Shown in pieces: positions 52,692-62,400 of a DNA stretch of 64,000 nt; positions within the stretch are counted from its first letter, which is position 1; the number at the start of each line of letters is the position of its first letter. The stretch comes from Zhihengliuella halotolerans. Its GTDB lineage: Bacteria; Actinomycetota; Actinomycetes; Actinomycetales; Micrococcaceae. The notes under the pieces are model-generated. The model saw nothing but the letters and a program-made list of their open reading frames with translations. It was not told where the DNA came from and ran no database searches. Made by a program: the position numbers and the translations under genes. Location: assembly GCF_004217565.1 (NCBI RefSeq), contig NZ_SHLA01000001.1:2294001-2358000 (forward strand), written 5' to 3'.

Positions 52692-54134
52692 CTACTTGAT
52701 GTCTTCGGGCGCGACGACGTGGATCGCACCGGTGGTCACGTCCTCTTCTAGGTCCTCGAGGGTGCGGCCGCGTGTTTCGGGAACCTGCGTGTAGACGAAG
52801 AACAGGGCCAGCACGCCGATTCCGGCGAAGAGGAAGAACGAGCCGGTGATTCCGATCCCCGAGACGAGGCTCGGGAAGAACAGCGCGAGGAAGCCGTTGG
52901 TCGTCCATCCGAAGAAGACGGAGATGCCGATGCCGAGGCCGCGCATGTGCAGCGGGAAGATCTCGGCCAGCCAGACCCAGACGGCGATGTTGAGGAACGT
53001 CTGCATCGAGAAGACGAACGCGACGACGAGAATCAGGATGACGATCGGCCGCAGCGGGTTCCCGTCCGGCAGCAGCATCGACGCGACGCCGACCAGGCAG
53101 TGGCACACGGTGGTGAGCGTCAGCCCGATCAGGAAGGTGATGCGGCGGTCAAGCCGATCCATGTTCCGCAGGGCGATGAGACCGCCGACGACGGCGACCA
53201 CACCGAAGGCGATGTTGGCCAGGACGGCCTGCTGCTCGCTCATCCCGGACTCCTCCAGGACGCGCGTGCCGTAGTACATGATCGAGTTGATGCCCGTGAG
53301 CTGCTGGGTCATGCTGACGCCGATCCCGATCAGGACGATGCGCAGGAGCCACTTGTTGCTCAGGATCGCACGCCAGCCGACATCGCTGTGGTTCGCCTCC
53401 TCGGCGGCGATGCGCTCGACGTCGCGCAGCTCCGCGTCGGCGCGTTCGACCGAGCGGACGGTCCGCAGGATCGCGGCTGCGTCGTCGTACCGCCCCTTTT
53501 CGACAAGCCAACGGGGCGATTCGGGCATGCGCAGCATGCCGAAGAACAGCGCGACGGCGGGCAGCGCGCACACGGCGAACATGATGCGCCAGATGCCGTC
53601 GACGTGGCCGCCCAGAAGCGACGCGATGATCGCGTTGACGACGAAGGCGGCGAGCTGGCCGGTGACGATCGCGAGTTCGTTGCGGCCCGTGATGGAGCCG
53701 CGAATCTCGTACGGAGCCAGCTCGGCCAGGTAGACGGGAACCACCGTGGATGCGCCGCCGACGGCCAGACCGAGCATGATGCGGCCCGCCACGAGGACGC
53801 CGAATCCGAGCGTCGAGTGTGTGCCGGGCTCGGGCCCGCTCGGCGAGGCGACGACCAGCACGGTGCCGAAGAAGAAGAGCAACGCGAGAATGATGATGGT
53901 CCGACGGCGACCGATCGCATCCGAGAGACTGCCGCCGGCGACCGCGCCGACCGCAGCCGCGAAGACCAGCGAACTGATCACGGTCCCGAGTTGGATCAGG
54001 CTCAAGCCGAGTTCCTGCGCCATGGGGCCCTCGGCGCCGTTGGCGACGCCGGTGTCGTAGCCGAAGAGCAGGCCGCCGAAACACGCGACGATCGAGATGA
54101 GGCCGATCCGCTTGCGGTGCGGACCGTCGGTCAA
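52692..54134 (-). CDS. MFS sugar/inositol transporter with apparent 5' frameshift
   Basis: This sugar porter of about 480 residues has 12 membrane segments. Family signatures are GGLLFGYDTG in helix 1, RRR in loop 2-3 (AIGRRRT), PVYLAELAP, PESPRWLVEKG, QQLTGINSIMYYG and PETRG near the end. The in-frame start available is TTG at 54134 with no ribosome-binding site. An ATG at 54186 with AGAGGAG is well placed but one base out of frame. Between them lie C-tracts of six, five and five in repeated CCCCC-GCCAA units; losing one C would give MSSTTTPANPRQPP joined to the transporter. Sequencing error, strain mutation or slippage are possible. Its operon includes the IolG- and Hyi-like genes. Confidence 0.8.
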   Translation of the reverse strand: MTDGPHRKRIGLISIVACFGGLLFGYDTGVANGAEGPMAQELGLSLIQLGTVISSLVFAAAVGAVAGGSLSDAIGRRRTIIILALLFFFGTVLVVASPSGPEPGTHSTLGFGVLVAGRIMLGLAVGGASTVVPVYLAELAPYEIRGSITGRNELAIVTGQLAAFVVNAIIASLLGGHVDGIWRIMFAVCALPAVALFFGMLRMPESPRWLVEKGRYDDAAAILRTVRSVERADAELRDVERIAAEEANHSDVGWRAILSNKWLLRIVLIGIGVSMTQQLTGINSIMYYGTRVLEESGMSEQQAVLANIAFGVVAVVGGLIALRNMDRLDRRITFLIGLTLTTVCHCLVGVASMLLPDGNPLRPIVILILVVAFVFSMQTFLNIAVWVWLAEIFPLHMRGLGIGISVFFGWTTNGFLALFFPSLVSGIGITGSFFLFAGIGVLALFFVYTQVPETRGRTLEDLEEDVTTGAIHVVAPEDIK

Positions 54135-54228
54135 CGGCGGAAGCGGGGGTTGGCGGGGGTTGGCGGGGGGTCGTCGTGCTGGACATCGGGAACTCCTCTG
54201 CGTGGCGTGAATTCGTGGCCTGCATCAC

Positions 54229-54257
54229 ATTGTGGAGCGCTACATATGTCTTGTCAA
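54229..54257 (-). promoter_or_regulatory. Promoter and operator of the sugar transporter operon
   Basis: On the minus strand TTGACA (54257-54252) and CACAAT (54234-54229) are spaced by 17 bases. The spacer holds most of the palindrome-like TGTAGCGCTCCA, related to the perfect TGGAGCGCTCCA at 54320. Binding of a LacI-type repressor there would block polymerase. Confidence 0.6.
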
Positions 54258-54286
54258 ACTGACACATTCCAGCACCCCTGGCACCC

Positions 54287-54331
54287 TTGACCCGAATCAT
54301 GTACCGCCCTAAGCTCCATTGGAGCGCTCCA
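54287..54331 (+). promoter_or_regulatory. Promoter and operator of the Gfo/isomerase pair
   Basis: TTGACC (54287-54292) and TAAGCT (54310-54315) have 17-base spacing, directly followed by the perfect 12-base palindrome TGGAGCGCTCCA (54320-54331). A further inverted repeat, GGTGTG-TGT-CACACC, is at 54336-54350 and a half operator GGCGCTCCA near 54360-54368. Confidence 0.6.
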
Positions 54332-54412
54332 TAAAGGTGTGTGTCACACCACCACGGAAGGCGCTCCACCCGTCGAAGAGATATCCACCCGACCAACACC
54401 CGAGGAGGGGCC

Positions 54413-55585
54413 ATGAAGAACAGCATCGGGATCGCCGTTATTGGCGCCGGCATGGCCGGCCTGTCCCATATCGCGGGGTACCGCACGGCACCCACGCTGT
54501 ACGCACCGGACCTGCCACCCCTGCGCTACGTCGCCGTCGCGGACGTGAACCGCGGCCTCGCCGCCCGGGTGGCTGCCCGCTACGGCTACGAGAAGTCCCT
54601 GGGGTCATGGCAGGAGGTGGCCGCCGATCCCGACATCGACGTCGTCTCGGTCGTCATCGCAAATCGCTTCCACCGCGAGGCCGTCGAGGGCCTGCTCGCC
54701 GCCGGCAAGCACGTGCTGTGCGAGAAACCGCTGGCGGACACCCTCGAAGAAGCCGAGGCCATGGCTGCCGCGGCCCGCGGGGCCGAATCGATCGCCCGCG
54801 TCGGCTTCACGTTCCGCCGCACCCCCGGAATCGCCGCGATCCGCGACCTCGTCGAAGATGGGACGCTCGGCAAGGTGCTGCACTTCTCCGGGCGCTACTG
54901 GACCGACTACGGCCACAGCCCGCAGGCTCCGATGAGCTGGCGCTACAAGGGCAGCCCCGGAAGCGGCGCGCTCGCCGATGTCGGCAGCCACCTGTCCTAC
55001 GTCGCAGAGTTCCTCGCCGGGGACATCCTCTCGGTCAGCGGCGGCCAGCTGTCGACCGTCATCGCCGAGCGCCGGCTTCCGGCCGGGACCGTGACGGGAC
55101 ACGAGCTGGTGGAGCTGCGCGATGAGTCGGAACCCGTCGAGAACGACGACTACGCAGCGTTCAACGTCCAGTTCTCCGGCGCTGCGGGCAGCCTCGAAGT
55201 CTCCCGCGTCGCGGCCGGTCATCCCAACACGCTGACCTTCGAAGTGTTCTGCGAAAAGGGTGCGGCCCGCTTCAACCAGCTCGTACCGACCCAGATCGAG
55301 ATCATGATCGCGGACGGTCCGCACGCCACCAACGGCTACCGGACCGTCAACCTCGGGGCCGACCACGCCTATCTGGCCGGCGGCCTTCCGATGGACGCGC
55401 CCGGGGTCGGATTCGGGCAGAACGACGCCTTCGGCTACCAGGCCCGGGCGTTCCTCGACGAGGTCGCCGACCTCGACGACGCGCTCCCCCCGAACGCGAC
55501 GTTCGACGACGGCGTCCGCAACATGCGCATCCTCCAGGCGGTCGTCGACTCCGCCGCCGACAACGGAAAGAAGGTCTCCCTGTGA
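54413..55585 (+). CDS. Gfo/Idh/MocA-family oxidoreductase
   Basis: This 390-residue protein has AVIGAGMAGLSHIAGY, CEKPLADTLEEAE with the conserved lysine, FTFRRTPGIAAI and GGRYW-type substrate segments, with DVGSHLSYVAEF carrying the catalytic His. GAGGAGGGG precedes the ATG at 54413. A longer frame upstream crosses the operator region and is rejected. It is coupled to the isomerase gene by a GTGA overlap. The gene order dehydrogenase-isomerase under a sugar-type repressor resembles sets used for 3-keto-glycoside or inositol metabolism. Confidence 0.82.
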   Translation: MKNSIGIAVIGAGMAGLSHIAGYRTAPTLYAPDLPPLRYVAVADVNRGLAARVAARYGYEKSLGSWQEVAADPDIDVVSVVIANRFHREAVEGLLAAGKHVLCEKPLADTLEEAEAMAAAARGAESIARVGFTFRRTPGIAAIRDLVEDGTLGKVLHFSGRYWTDYGHSPQAPMSWRYKGSPGSGALADVGSHLSYVAEFLAGDILSVSGGQLSTVIAERRLPAGTVTGHELVELRDESEPVENDDYAAFNVQFSGAAGSLEVSRVAAGHPNTLTFEVFCEKGAARFNQLVPTQIEIMIADGPHATNGYRTVNLGADHAYLAGGLPMDAPGVGFGQNDAFGYQARAFLDEVADLDDALPPNATFDDGVRNMRILQAVVDSAADNGKKVSL

Positions 55586-56580
55586 AGCTCGGCGTCTACA
55601 ACGCGATCCTGCACGACCGGCCGCTTCCCGAAGCCCTGAAGGTCATCGCCGATCTGGGGCTGACGGGCATCGAACTCAATACCGGCGGCTTCCTGCCACC
55701 CGTGCATGTCCCGACCATGGACCAGATTCTGACAAGCGATGCGGCCCGCGACGACTATCTGGCCGTCTTCGAGGGAACGGGAGTCTCGATCGCAGGCCTC
55801 AACTGCAACGGCAATCCGCTGCACCCCAAGCGGGAGATCGGCGAGAAGCACGCCGAAGACATCCGCCGCTCCATCCGGCTGGCCCACCGTCTGGGACAGG
55901 ACCGCGTCGTGACCATGTCCGGGCTGCCCGGCGGCGAACCCGGTGCGACCGTGCCGAATTGGATCGTCAACGCCTGGAACTCGGCCGCACTCGACGTGCT
56001 CGACTACCAGTGGGGCATCGTCGCGGGCTTCTGGAAGGAGACCGACCGCCTGGCAGCGGACCACGGCGTCAAAGTCGCCCTCGAACTCCACCCGCAGAAC
56101 GTCGTCTTCAACACAGCTGACGTCCGCAAGCTGATCGAACTGACCGGCGCGACCAACGTGGGCGTCGAGCTGGACGCATCGCACCTGTTCTGGCAGCAGA
56201 TGGACCCGGTCGCCGTCGTCCGCGAACTCGGTCCGCTCATCTTCCACGCCGCGGCCAAGGACGTGCGGATCAACGCCGAGCACGCCGCGCTCTACGGCGT
56301 CCTGGACAACAGCTTCCGACGACTCTCACCCGACGAGGAACGCACCAACCTCGGCGGCGCCGAATGGGCCAACGAATGGCCGAAGGACTCCGCGTGGGAC
56401 TTCGTTGCCCTGGGCCGCGGCCACGACACCGCCTTCTGGGCCGAGTTCCTGCGCGCGCTGCAGGAGGTGGACCCGGAGATGGCATGCAACATCGAGCACG
56501 AAGATGTGGAGCTCGGCCGCATCGAGGGCCTCGAAGTGGCAGCCGACGTGCTGAAAGAAGCTGCCGCCTCACTCGTCTGA
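55582..56580 (+). CDS. Sugar phosphate isomerase/epimerase-like TIM barrel
   Basis: This 332-residue barrel protein has metal-site residues in ALELHPQNVVFN (Glu), VGVELDASHLFWQ (Asp, His), FHAAAKDVRI (His/Lys/Asp) and NIEHEDVELG (Glu). The pattern is that of larger members acting on keto-sugars or inosose, including 3-keto-glycoside-processing enzymes. GTG start inside the preceding stop. Ends 18 bases from the convergent TetR gene. Confidence 0.8.
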   Translation: MKLGVYNAILHDRPLPEALKVIADLGLTGIELNTGGFLPPVHVPTMDQILTSDAARDDYLAVFEGTGVSIAGLNCNGNPLHPKREIGEKHAEDIRRSIRLAHRLGQDRVVTMSGLPGGEPGATVPNWIVNAWNSAALDVLDYQWGIVAGFWKETDRLAADHGVKVALELHPQNVVFNTADVRKLIELTGATNVGVELDASHLFWQQMDPVAVVRELGPLIFHAAAKDVRINAEHAALYGVLDNSFRRLSPDEERTNLGGAEWANEWPKDSAWDFVALGRGHDTAFWAEFLRALQEVDPEMACNIEHEDVELGRIEGLEVAADVLKEAAASLV

Positions 56581-56598
56581 GGAGACGCCGACCGGCGG

Positions 56599-57153
56599 CT
56601 ACGCTCCGGGTTTCAGCCGGTCCACTTGCTCCAGCACCGACTCGAGGCGGGACCGGAAGTAACTGGCAGTCGAGCCGGGAGCGCTCGCCCCGGGCAGTGA
56701 GGCATGGTGGTAGATGCCATCGCCGAGCAGCATGATCGCGTCCGCCGCGGAGTCGTCTCCGACCTCGTCCCGGATGAGCTTCCACCAGGACCCGTGAACA
56801 GCCGAGAGCGCCTCGACGGCGCCAGGGTGCTGGGCCGCAGCCAGCCGCATGACGACCACGAGGAACGTGTCGAGTTCCGTCCCGGTCTCCACGGACGTGC
56901 GCACAAAGTAGCGCGAGGGCCCCTCGGCAAACGACTTCATCCTGGCGAGGTCCGCCTCGGCCGCCTCCGCCAGGCGCTCTATCACGCCATCCGCCAAAGC
57001 GTCCTTGCTCTTGAAGTGGTAGAGCAGCCCGCCCTTGGAGACTCCGGCGCGGGCCGCCGTGGCGTCCATTGTCGCGGCGCGTTCGCCGTCGCCGGCGACG
57101 ATTTCGCAGTAGGCGGCGAGGATCTTCTCTCGGGCGGCGGGGGGTCTGGGCAT
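56599..57153 (-). CDS. TetR-family repressor
   Basis: This 184-residue protein has a TetR helix-turn-helix at residues about 8-55 (ATMDATAARAGVSKGGLLYHF) and a helical ligand domain. The ATG at 57153 begins just before the DNA-binding domain. It is divergent from an efflux-type MFS gene with the palindrome ACCGTC-CA-GACGGT between them, the standard layout for repression of an exporter that is induced by its substrate. Confidence 0.82.
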   Translation of the reverse strand: MPRPPAAREKILAAYCEIVAGDGERAATMDATAARAGVSKGGLLYHFKSKDALADGVIERLAEAAEADLARMKSFAEGPSRYFVRTSVETGTELDTFLVVVMRLAAAQHPGAVEALSAVHGSWWKLIRDEVGDDSAADAIMLLGDGIYHHASLPGASAPGSTASYFRSRLESVLEQVDRLKPGA

Positions 57154-57223
57154 GGATGACACTCTAGCGAGAGTTGCCGGTGCCCCGCCTCCCGGTGACC
57201 TCACGCACACCCCCTTGCATTAA

Positions 57224-57237
57224 ACCGTCCAGACGGT
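57224..57237. promoter_or_regulatory. TetR operator within the efflux promoter
   Basis: ACCGTCCAGACGGT is a perfect 6+2+6 palindrome. It sits in the spacer between a possible -35 TTGCAT (57215-57220) and -10 TACAGT (57237-57242) of the transporter gene. Confidence 0.65.
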
Positions 57238-57293
57238 ACAGTTAAGTGTGTGGCGGAGTTCCCCGCCCTCCAAACTCCTACCAAGGACGTGTC

Positions 57294-58835
57294 ATGTCTG
57301 TGCAGACCGCCGCCACCCACACCGAGCTCTCCGGCACGCGCCGCTGGCTCGCTCTGGCGGTACTCATGTTCCCGGTGCTGCTGATCTCGATCGACAACAC
57401 CGTGCTGAGCTTCGCCGTGCCCGCACTCTCGCGAGCGCTCGCTCCGGACTCGGACGAACTGCTCTGGATCATCGACATCTATCCGCTGGTTCTGGCCGGC
57501 CTGCTCGTGCCGATGGGCAGCCTGGGTGACCGGATCGGGCGCAAGCGCCTGCTGCTGATCGGCTCCATCGGCTTCGCCGCGGTCTCCGCCCTCGCCGCCT
57601 TCGCACCCAACGCCCAGCTGCTGATTGCCGCCCGCGCCCTGCTGGGCCTGTTCGGCTCGATGCTCATGCCGGCGACCCTGTCGCTGATCCGGAACATCTT
57701 CACCGACGTGCATGAGCGCCGGCGCGCGATCGCGATCTGGGCCTCCGGCTTCTCCGGCGGCGCGGTGCTCGGCCCGGTCCTCGGCGGCTGGCTGCTCGAG
57801 CACTTCTGGTGGGGCTCCATCTTCCTGCTCGCCGTTCCCATGCTCCTGCCGATCCTCATCGCGGGCCCGGCGCTCGTGCCCGAGTCGAAGGACCCGAACC
57901 CGGGCCCGATCGATCCACTGAGCATCGTCCTGGTCGTCGCCGCCCTGACGCCGCTCGTCTTCGGCATCAAGGTGCTCGCGAAGGGCGACGGGCTGGTGGT
58001 TCCCGCGGTCGCCATCGCCCTCGGCATCGCCTCCGGCGTCGTCTTCGTGCGCCGCCAGCTGGCCCGCGCCGCGCGGCCGGGCACCGAGCCGATGCTCGAC
58101 GTGCGCCTGTTCAAGAACCCGATGTTCTCCGGCGCGCTGACCGTCAACCTGCTCAGCGTGTTCGCGCTGGTCGGCTTCATCTACTTCCTCACCCAGCACG
58201 TCCAGCTCGTCGCCGGCTATTCGCCTCTGGAGGCCGGCCTCATGATGATCCCGGGCCTGAGCCTGGCGATCGCGTCCGGCCTGCTGGCCGCGAACCTCGC
58301 CAAGCGGTTCCGCGTCTCCACCCTGATGGTGGTCGGCCTGCTGCTCAACGCGGCTGCCTACACGATGGTCTTCTTCGTCGGCGAGTCGGGCTCGGTGCTG
58401 CTGCTCATGGCGTCCTTCTGCGTGCTCAGCGCAGGCGTCGGTCTGGCGGAGACGCTCTCGAACGACCTGGCGCTCTCGGCGGTCCCACCGGAGAAGGCCG
58501 GAGCGGCCTCGGCCATCTCCGAGACGGCCTACGAGACCGGCGCTGTCCTCGGCACGGCCGTCCTCGGCAGCCTGCTCAACGCCGCCTATACGCGCGGGCT
58601 CATCCTGCCAGGCGGGATGAGCGCGGGCCAGGAGGCGGATGCGTCGAAGACCCTCGGCGGCGCCCACGAGGTTGCCGAGTCGCTGCCGGCCTCCCAGGCC
58701 GCGGAGCTGCTCGAGAATGCGGCGTCCGCCTTCGATTCCGGCGTGATGCTCACGGCCGGGATCGGTGCGGCGCTGGCACTGGCCGCCGCCGTCGTGATCC
58801 ACCGCGCGCTGCGGATGTCCCCGCAGCGCGGCTGA
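57294..58835 (+). CDS. MFS multidrug efflux transporter (DHA2/EmrB-QacA type)
   Basis: This 513-residue protein has about 14 membrane segments. Signatures are ISIDNTVLSFAVPALSR in helix 1, LGDRIGRKRLLLIG in loop 2-3 and FSGGAVLGPVLGGWLLE in helix 5, the exporter motif. Relatives export quaternary ammonium compounds, dyes and antiseptics in exchange for protons. ATG at 57294 with AAGGA upstream; 16 earlier codons are in frame but unlikely. Confidence 0.87.
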   Translation: MSVQTAATHTELSGTRRWLALAVLMFPVLLISIDNTVLSFAVPALSRALAPDSDELLWIIDIYPLVLAGLLVPMGSLGDRIGRKRLLLIGSIGFAAVSALAAFAPNAQLLIAARALLGLFGSMLMPATLSLIRNIFTDVHERRRAIAIWASGFSGGAVLGPVLGGWLLEHFWWGSIFLLAVPMLLPILIAGPALVPESKDPNPGPIDPLSIVLVVAALTPLVFGIKVLAKGDGLVVPAVAIALGIASGVVFVRRQLARAARPGTEPMLDVRLFKNPMFSGALTVNLLSVFALVGFIYFLTQHVQLVAGYSPLEAGLMMIPGLSLAIASGLLAANLAKRFRVSTLMVVGLLLNAAAYTMVFFVGESGSVLLLMASFCVLSAGVGLAETLSNDLALSAVPPEKAGAASAISETAYETGAVLGTAVLGSLLNAAYTRGLILPGGMSAGQEADASKTLGGAHEVAESLPASQAAELLENAASAFDSGVMLTAGIGAALALAAAVVIHRALRMSPQRG

Positions 58836-58867
58836 CGCGGGGGTGCCGCGTGGGGCACACTGGTCGC

Positions 58868-59395
58868 ATGAGCGACTACGCCGTGTTCCTGCGCGGGATC
58901 AACGTCTCCGGCCGCCGCCTGGCGATGGCCGACCTCGCCGAGTGCGTGGCCGGGGCCGGCTTCGCGAACGTCCGCACGGTGCTGGCCACCGGCAACGTCC
59001 TGCTCACCGCGGACGCCCCGCGCGAGCAGGTCGCCTCCCGGTTCGCCGCGGCCGTGTCCGACCGCTTCGGATTTGACGCCCGCGTCTTCGTCAAGACCGT
59101 CCCGGAGATCCGCTCGTTGCTGGCGGCCTGCCCGTTCGGGCGGCAGGAGCAGCACGACGGCGCCGACCTCCACACGTACGTCACGTTCGCCTCCAGCGCG
59201 CAGACGGTGGACGAGGTCCTCACCGAGGCCGCCGGCGCCGACCGTGTCTCGGGCGCCGGCGACGTCCTCTTCTGGCAGACGCCGAAGGGCAGCTCGCTCG
59301 AGAACCCGATAGCGAAGGCGCTGAACCGGGCCCGGTTCAAGGAGCACAGCACGACGCGCAACATCAACACGCTCGACAAGCTGCTCACCCGCTGA
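58868..59395 (+). CDS. DUF1697 protein
   Basis: This 175-residue protein matches DUF1697 from end to end: VFLRGINVSGRR at the start, TVLATGNVLL in the middle and TRNINTLDKLL at the end. The family is widespread in actinobacteria and has no assigned function. It follows the efflux gene by 32 bases. Its stop lies seven bases from the convergent eccC gene. Confidence 0.8.
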   Translation: MSDYAVFLRGINVSGRRLAMADLAECVAGAGFANVRTVLATGNVLLTADAPREQVASRFAAAVSDRFGFDARVFVKTVPEIRSLLAACPFGRQEQHDGADLHTYVTFASSAQTVDEVLTEAAGADRVSGAGDVLFWQTPKGSSLENPIAKALNRARFKEHSTTRNINTLDKLLTR

Positions 59396-59402
59396 ACCGC
59401 CG

Positions 59403-62400
59403 CTAGCCGTCCGCGGCCGGGACGTGCACCGCCTGGATCGTCGCAGGCTGGCGGCCGGCGTGCAGGAAGAGGCCGCGCCCGGGAGGCTGGCGGCGGGCGC
59501 GGACCCCGCTCACGAGCGGGCCCTCGGAGCGATCGCCGTCCATGATGAACGTCGCCCCGCCGGCGTCGCGCAGCGCGGAGACGAACGGGGTGAACAACCC
59601 GCGCGAGGCACCGCGCACCTTGCGGGCGACGATCGCGTGCAGCCCGATCTCGGCACCCATCGCCAGGTACTCGGCGAACGGGGTCAGCGGGCTGGCTCCG
59701 CTGGAGGCGAGCACGTCGTCGTCGTCCACGACGAGCACGATCCGCGGGCCCTCGAACCCCTCGTCCTCGCCGGCAGCGAGCGGATTCTCCGGGATGCGTT
59801 TGCGCAGCTCCCCCACGATCGCGGCGGTCAGCTGCTGGGCGAGCACGGCGGACGTCGCCTGCCCGCCGACCCGGTCCGGGTCGACGACGTTCTTCAGGCC
59901 GCGCCGCGGGTCGAAGACCGCGAAGACGAGCTCGTCTTTGCTGTACTGCGCGGCGAGCTCGGTCATCAGGTGGCGCAGCAGCGAGGTCTTCCCGCTCTGC
60001 TCGTCGCCGAGCACCAGCAGGTTCCGCTCGCTGCCGTCGAAGTCCAGGAGCTTCGGCCCCAGGTCGCGCTCGTTCAGGCCGAAGCGAAGCAGCCCGCTGC
60101 GCGCGGGAGCCGGCAGAGCGTCGGGCGCGACGACGGTCGGCAGCATCCGCACCCGGCGCGGGCTGCGCTCGGGCTGGCGCTCCGCGACGCGGGCGGCGGC
60201 GGCGCGCAGTCCCTCGTTGCCGGTGTCGGGCTCGGCCGCCGCGTCCAGGCGCGGCAGGGCGATTTGTCCGATGAGTCCGTCGTGATTGATGCCGCGGCCG
60301 GGCCGGTCGTTCGGCAGGCGTTCGGCGCTCTTGCGGCCGTGGCCGGACTCGGAGGGGTCCGAGAGCCGCAGCTCGATCCGGGTGCCGAAGAACGACTGCT
60401 GCGCGATGCGCACCTCGTTCCACCGGTTCCCCGTCGCGACGACGTGCACCCCGTACCCGCCGCCGCGGCGCAGGATCGAGTTCACCATGTCCTGCAGTTC
60501 CTCGTACTCCTCGGCCAGGGCGCCCCAGCCGTCGATTAGCAGCACGACGTCGGCCACGTCCAGCTCCTCGAGCTCGCCGGCGGCGTGCATCCGCCGCATC
60601 GTGGCGAGGCTGTCCACTCCGCGCACCTCGAAGAGGCGCTCGCGCTCGGCGATCAGGTCGTGCACTTCCTCGACCGTGCGGCGCAGCGCCTCCCGCGACG
60701 TGCGCCCGGCCATGCCCGCCGCGTGCGGCAGCTCGGCCAGTGGCAGCAGGGCCGAGCCCTTGAGGTCGATGCCGAACAGGGCGACCTCACGCACCGTGTG
60801 GGTCGCGGCGAGCGAGAGTCCGATCGTGCGCAGCGCCGTCGACTTGCCGGTCGACGGGCCGCCGAGGAGGATCGCGTTGCCGCCGGAACGGGTGAGGTCC
60901 AGGTTCCACGCTCCCTGCCACTGGCGGGCGGGATCGTCGAGCAGGCCGATCTGAACGCGCAGCTGTCGGCTGCGGGCGGGCACCCCTCCAGCGTTGCCGG
61001 CCGCGACGTCGAGCGCGACCGCGTCGGGCAGCGGCGGCAGCCAGATCTCGTCGGTGACCCGGTCGAACCCGCGGATCACCTCGACGAGCGTCGACATGAC
61101 CGTGGCGCCGGTGGTGCGCCGGGTGCCGGAGGCGGCATCCGCGTCGGCGTCGGGCTCCGGCGCGGCCGTGTTCTGCCGTGCGGCGTCTTCGGCGTAGAAC
61201 GCCTCGGCCAGCACCGGCAGGCGGGCGGTGCGATCACGCTGCTGCGGCTCCTCGGTCTCGGCGGCGAGCGGGCCGGAGACGTAGCCGGCCTTGAACCGCG
61301 AGTACGTCGTCGTGTCGACCTTGAGGTAGCCGTAGCCCGGCAGGGGCGGCAAATGGAACGCGTCCGGGGTCTCGAGCACGGTCCGCGACTCCCCCTCGGA
61401 AAGCGTGCGCAGCCCGAGCCGGTAGGACAGGTGCGTCTCGAGGCCGCGCAGCTTGCCGGCCTCGATGCGCTGCGAGGAGAGCAGCAGGTGCACGCCGATC
61501 GAGCGGCCGATGCGGCCGATCGACATGAACAGGTCGATGAAGTCAGGCTGCGCGGCCAGCAGCTCGCCGAACTCGTCGATCACGACGAAGAGGTGCGGCA
61601 GCGGGTCAAGCTCGTCGCCGCGCTCGGCCCGGTGCAGCTGGTAGTCCGTGATGTTGGCGATGTTGCCGGCATCTTTGAGCACCTGCTGCCGGCGCAGCAC
61701 CTCACCCTCGAGGCTCGCGTAGATGCGGTCCACGAGTGAAGCCTCGTCGGAGAGGTTGGTGATGATGCCGGCGACGTGCGGCATCCCGGCGAAGGGCGCG
61801 AACGTCGCGCCGCCCTTGTAGTCGACGAGGACCATGTTCAGCAGCTCGGGCGGGTGGGTGACGGCGAGGCCGAGCACGAGCGTGCGCAACAGCTCGGACT
61901 TGCCCGAACCCGTCGCCCCGACACACAGCCCGTGCGGGCCCATGCCGTGCTGGGCGGATTCCTTCAGGTCCACGTGCACGGGGCGGGAGCGGTCGTCGAC
62001 GCCGATTGGCACCTTGAGGAAGTCGGGGTTCTCCCGCGGGGCCCAGAGCCGCTCGACGTCGGCCGCCGTGAAGTCGTCGAGACCGAGGTGGGCCGTGAAG
62101 CGGCCGGCGTCGGCGCCGTCGTCGTACTCGCGCGAATCCGGAGAGAGCCTCAGGGGCGCCAGCATGCGCGCGAGGCCGGCCGCCGTCGCCGCGTCGGAGG
62201 GCGCGAGCACGCCCTCGCAGGTGGCGGGCTCGAGCGGGTCGGCCGAGTAGTCCTCGAGGCGGAACCCCTCCGCGGTCTGGACGATGCGCAGCGAGACCTC
62301 GTCGGGCTCGTCCTGCTGGCGGGCGACGAGGTGCACGGAGGTGATGGCCAGGTCGTCGGAGGTCAGGCTCGCGTCCGGCAGGGCGAGGTTGCCGGCGCGC

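Noticed and set aside
53149-54186. Long minus-strand frame beginning at the well-placed ATG 54186
   Set aside because: Beyond the C-tracts it is an Arg-rich shadow of the transporter; only the first roughly 15 codons are plausible as transporter N-terminus after a frame correction.
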